A DNA stretch of 13,742 bases from a bacterium. GTDB lineage: Bacteria > Patescibacteriota > Minisyncoccia > Minisyncoccales > Minisyncoccaceae. This document shows positions 12,460-13,742 of the stretch, piece by piece (position 1 is the first letter of the stretch; each line of letters starts with the position of its first letter). The DNA is taken from positions 1 through 13,742 of the forward strand of contig JALNZJ010000003.1 in NCBI GenBank assembly GCA_023229485.1, read 5' to 3'. Both the position numbers and the translations under genes were made by a program. The notes under the pieces were generated by a model. The model had not been told where the DNA came from and did not search any database. It was given only the letters and a program-made list of their open reading frames with translations.

Positions 12460-13470
12460 ATGAAAATATGTATATATTGCAAAACAGTCGATCAAGAAAA
12501 ATTTAAGGGAGTAGAGCATGTAATGCCTCAAAGTTTTGGCACTTTTGGATCAGAAACTCCGACATTAAACTGTGTTTGCGATGAATGTAATAATTATTTT
12601 GGCAGAGAGCTTGACCAGGCACTAGCAAGAGACACTTTGGAAGGTATAACCAGATACAAGAAAGGTATATTTTCGAAAGAACAACGTTTTCCCAAGAATG
12701 TAAAATTTGAACTTGAAGAAACAGAGGAAAATGGAGAATATGGAGGAACCATGCTTGGTGGATACGATCCTCTTACGGGAAAACCAATTGGGGTGATTCC
12801 TCAATTTTGGATAAAAAATATCAAAAAAAATAAGTGGGAAAAATATAGAATAAATCAAATAAGGGAATTAGAAATAAGCGACGAAATATACGGATCTGTT
12901 GGTCCCGGAAAAAGAGAAATGCGTATTATTGGATCTTCAAAAAATGAATATGATGATGTTCTTTCGGAATTAAAAAAATATAAAATACCTTATAGGGAAA
13001 AGGAAATGTTGTCACCCCCTCCTTTTATAGAAAAAGCAGACCCTACTGGGAAAGCTGAGTTAAGGATAAATATAATAGGAAATATTAATAGAAAAATAAA
13101 AAGAGCTCTTGTTAAAATACTTTTTAATTTTTCTACTTACATATTAGGAGAACAAGAAACTTTAAAATCGGCGTGGGATAAAGCCAGAAATTTTGTCAGA
13201 AATGATGAAGACACTCTATCGGGAAGATTTTCTCAAGAACCATTTTGGGATGGTCAAGAAACTAAACATTTTCGCTTTGAATCTAATAGTTACAATATTC
13301 GTATTGAAAATAAAAATGGAAATGTTATTGGTATCATACAATTATATAATCTTTTTACATATGAATTTTTCCTTGCAGAAAATTATTTTATACCTCCCGA
13401 AAAAGAAACTGCTTATCGCTTAACTCCAGGCAAAAAACCATGCAAAGGTATTAAAATGAAAATATCATAA
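12460..13470 (+). CDS. HNH-type endonuclease
   Basis: The protein has 336 residues from the ATG at 12460, 12 nt after the preceding stop; the Shine-Dalgarno is weak (GATAGAGAT). Residues 1-55 form a zinc-bound HNH domain: CIYC (Cys4, Cys7), EHVMPQSFG (Glu19, His20, the first HNH histidine) and CDECNNYFGRELD (Cys40, Cys43, Asn44-Asn45). This E-H-V-x-P ... C-x2-C-N pattern is common in defence- and element-associated HNH nucleases. The remaining 280 residues are of a type I do not recognise; YIPPEKETAYRLTP-like loops near the end suggest beta structure. No membrane segment. It probably nicks or cuts DNA and is partnered by the small protein upstream. Confidence 0.82.
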   Translation: MKICIYCKTVDQEKFKGVEHVMPQSFGTFGSETPTLNCVCDECNNYFGRELDQALARDTLEGITRYKKGIFSKEQRFPKNVKFELEETEENGEYGGTMLGGYDPLTGKPIGVIPQFWIKNIKKNKWEKYRINQIRELEISDEIYGSVGPGKREMRIIGSSKNEYDDVLSELKKYKIPYREKEMLSPPPFIEKADPTGKAELRINIIGNINRKIKRALVKILFNFSTYILGEQETLKSAWDKARNFVRNDEDTLSGRFSQEPFWDGQETKHFRFESNSYNIRIENKNGNVIGIIQLYNLFTYEFFLAENYFIPPEKETAYRLTPGKKPCKGIKMKIS

Positions 13471-13578
13471 GCATATTAAGTTCGACACAATAAAATATTT
13501 TGTATTGTCTCATTTTAGCAAAGCTTAGACACCTCAAATTAAATATTACTAAAATCTCTCAAAAAAGCTTATTAGATA
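13471..13578. other. Intergenic, weak hairpin only
   Basis: A 6-bp inverted repeat ACAATA/TATTGT (13487-13492 with 13503-13508) with an AT-rich interior follows the HNH stop and is trailed by CATTTT. It could be a poor terminator. Nothing else is visible in the first part; the second part carries the promoter of the next gene. Confidence 0.3.
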
Positions 13579-13628
13579 TTGATAAAATATCAATATTGCT
13601 ATATATTCTAAATACTTAGATTAATCTA
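13576..13628 (+). promoter_or_regulatory. Promoter with palindromes for the gene at the right edge
   Basis: TTGATA (13579-13584) and TATATT (13602-13607) are 17 nt apart, each 5/6 to consensus. A perfect 9-bp hairpin ATATTGATA/TATCAATAT (13576-13584 with 13588-13596) covers the -35, and a perfect 12-bp palindrome TAGATTAATCTA (13617-13628) lies just after the expected start near 13614. Both look like protein-binding sites. Confidence 0.55.
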
Positions 13629-13642
13629 GGTGGTGAATTATA

Positions 13643-13742
13643 ATTGAATTCGTCATAGGTATACCTTATCACGATCCAAGTGGTCTTGTTGCTGGAACCC
13701 TTCCCCCTGAAATCTTTAAAACCCAAATTTTCTTGGTTAATC
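13643..13742 (+). CDS. 5' end of an unidentified protein with an apparent non-AUG start (partial)
   Basis: A frame opens after a TGA at 13634-13636 and runs to the window end. Its product reads EFVIGIPYHDPSGL, then VAGTLPPEIFKTQIFLV, which looks like real protein (a beta-strand, a conserved-looking loop, a second strand), perhaps an enzyme N-terminus. AGGTGGTG at 13628-13635 is a good Shine-Dalgarno, and 7 nt later the codon is ATT (13643-13645). No ATG, GTG or TTG is in frame near the start. A promoter lies at the right distance upstream. Either the gene starts at ATT (as infC does) or the base is an error. No family is assigned. Confidence 0.5.
   Translation, partial: MEFVIGIPYHDPSGLVAGTLPPEIFKTQIFLVN

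Noticed and set aside
1..13742. CRISPR array
   Set aside because: No regularly spaced direct repeats of 20-50 bases were found on reading through, and no cas-like gene is present.
13615..13742. Minus-strand 3' end of a gene entering from the right edge
   Set aside because: A frame is open there, but the product is less protein-like than the plus-strand frame, which also has a promoter and Shine-Dalgarno.

Overview
The window is low-GC, gene-dense DNA. It uses the standard bacterial code: TAA, TAG and TGA all end recognisable genes. Most starts lack a Shine-Dalgarno sequence, and two strong promoters place the transcription start on or almost on the ATG. Tiny helical proteins of a kind I associate with Candidate Phyla Radiation (Patescibacteria) genomes are present. 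I infer an uncultivated ultrasmall bacterium of that group. This rests on gene character and base composition and not on any marker gene. The content is accessory: a phage- or plasmid-type methyltransferase, a LexA-like repressor, large P-loop NTPases with nuclease domains, and small independent units separated by terminators and structured intergenic DNA.

Layout. (1) 1-606, minus: 5' part of a ParB-domain/DNA methyltransferase fusion, cut by the window edge. (2) 799-1227, minus: unknown 142-aa protein, divergent from (3). (3) 1293-8343, plus: six tightly packed genes, namely LexA-like repressor, 1341-aa NACHT NTPase with a C-terminal PD-(D/E)XK-type nuclease, five-helix membrane protein, 61-aa protein, an easily missed 55-aa protein, and a 512-aa ABC-type ATPase fused to a DUF4435/TOPRIM-like domain. 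Junctions are ATGA overlaps, a 38-nt overlap, or gaps of 4-10 nt. (4) 8344-8909: a structured intergenic region with a tRNA-like fold ending in CCA, a terminator, a three-way-junction palindrome and a GC-rich structured stretch. (5) 8910-9626: helical protein of unknown function behind a leaderless promoter. (6) 9943-11710: radical SAM/SPASM enzyme and free-standing AlaX-type tRNA editing protein, closed by a strong terminator. (7) 11866-13470: promoter, about 100 nt of leader ending in a terminator that abuts the next ATG, then a small helical protein and an HNH nuclease. (8) 13579-13742: promoter, Shine-Dalgarno and the start of a further gene with no ordinary start codon.

How the genes may work together (inference). 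The six-gene operon looks like a regulated antiviral or genome-protection module. A self-cleaving repressor would hold it off through an operator spanning the divergent promoters. A NACHT sensor would carry its nuclease effector at the C-terminus, and a second ATPase-TOPRIM effector resembles fused PARIS or OLD-family proteins. The membrane protein and two tiny proteins in between are the unexplained parts. The later units resemble cassettes, and a degenerate motif of the type AAAAGAATCCTACC recurs in the intergenic DNA after three successive transcription units.
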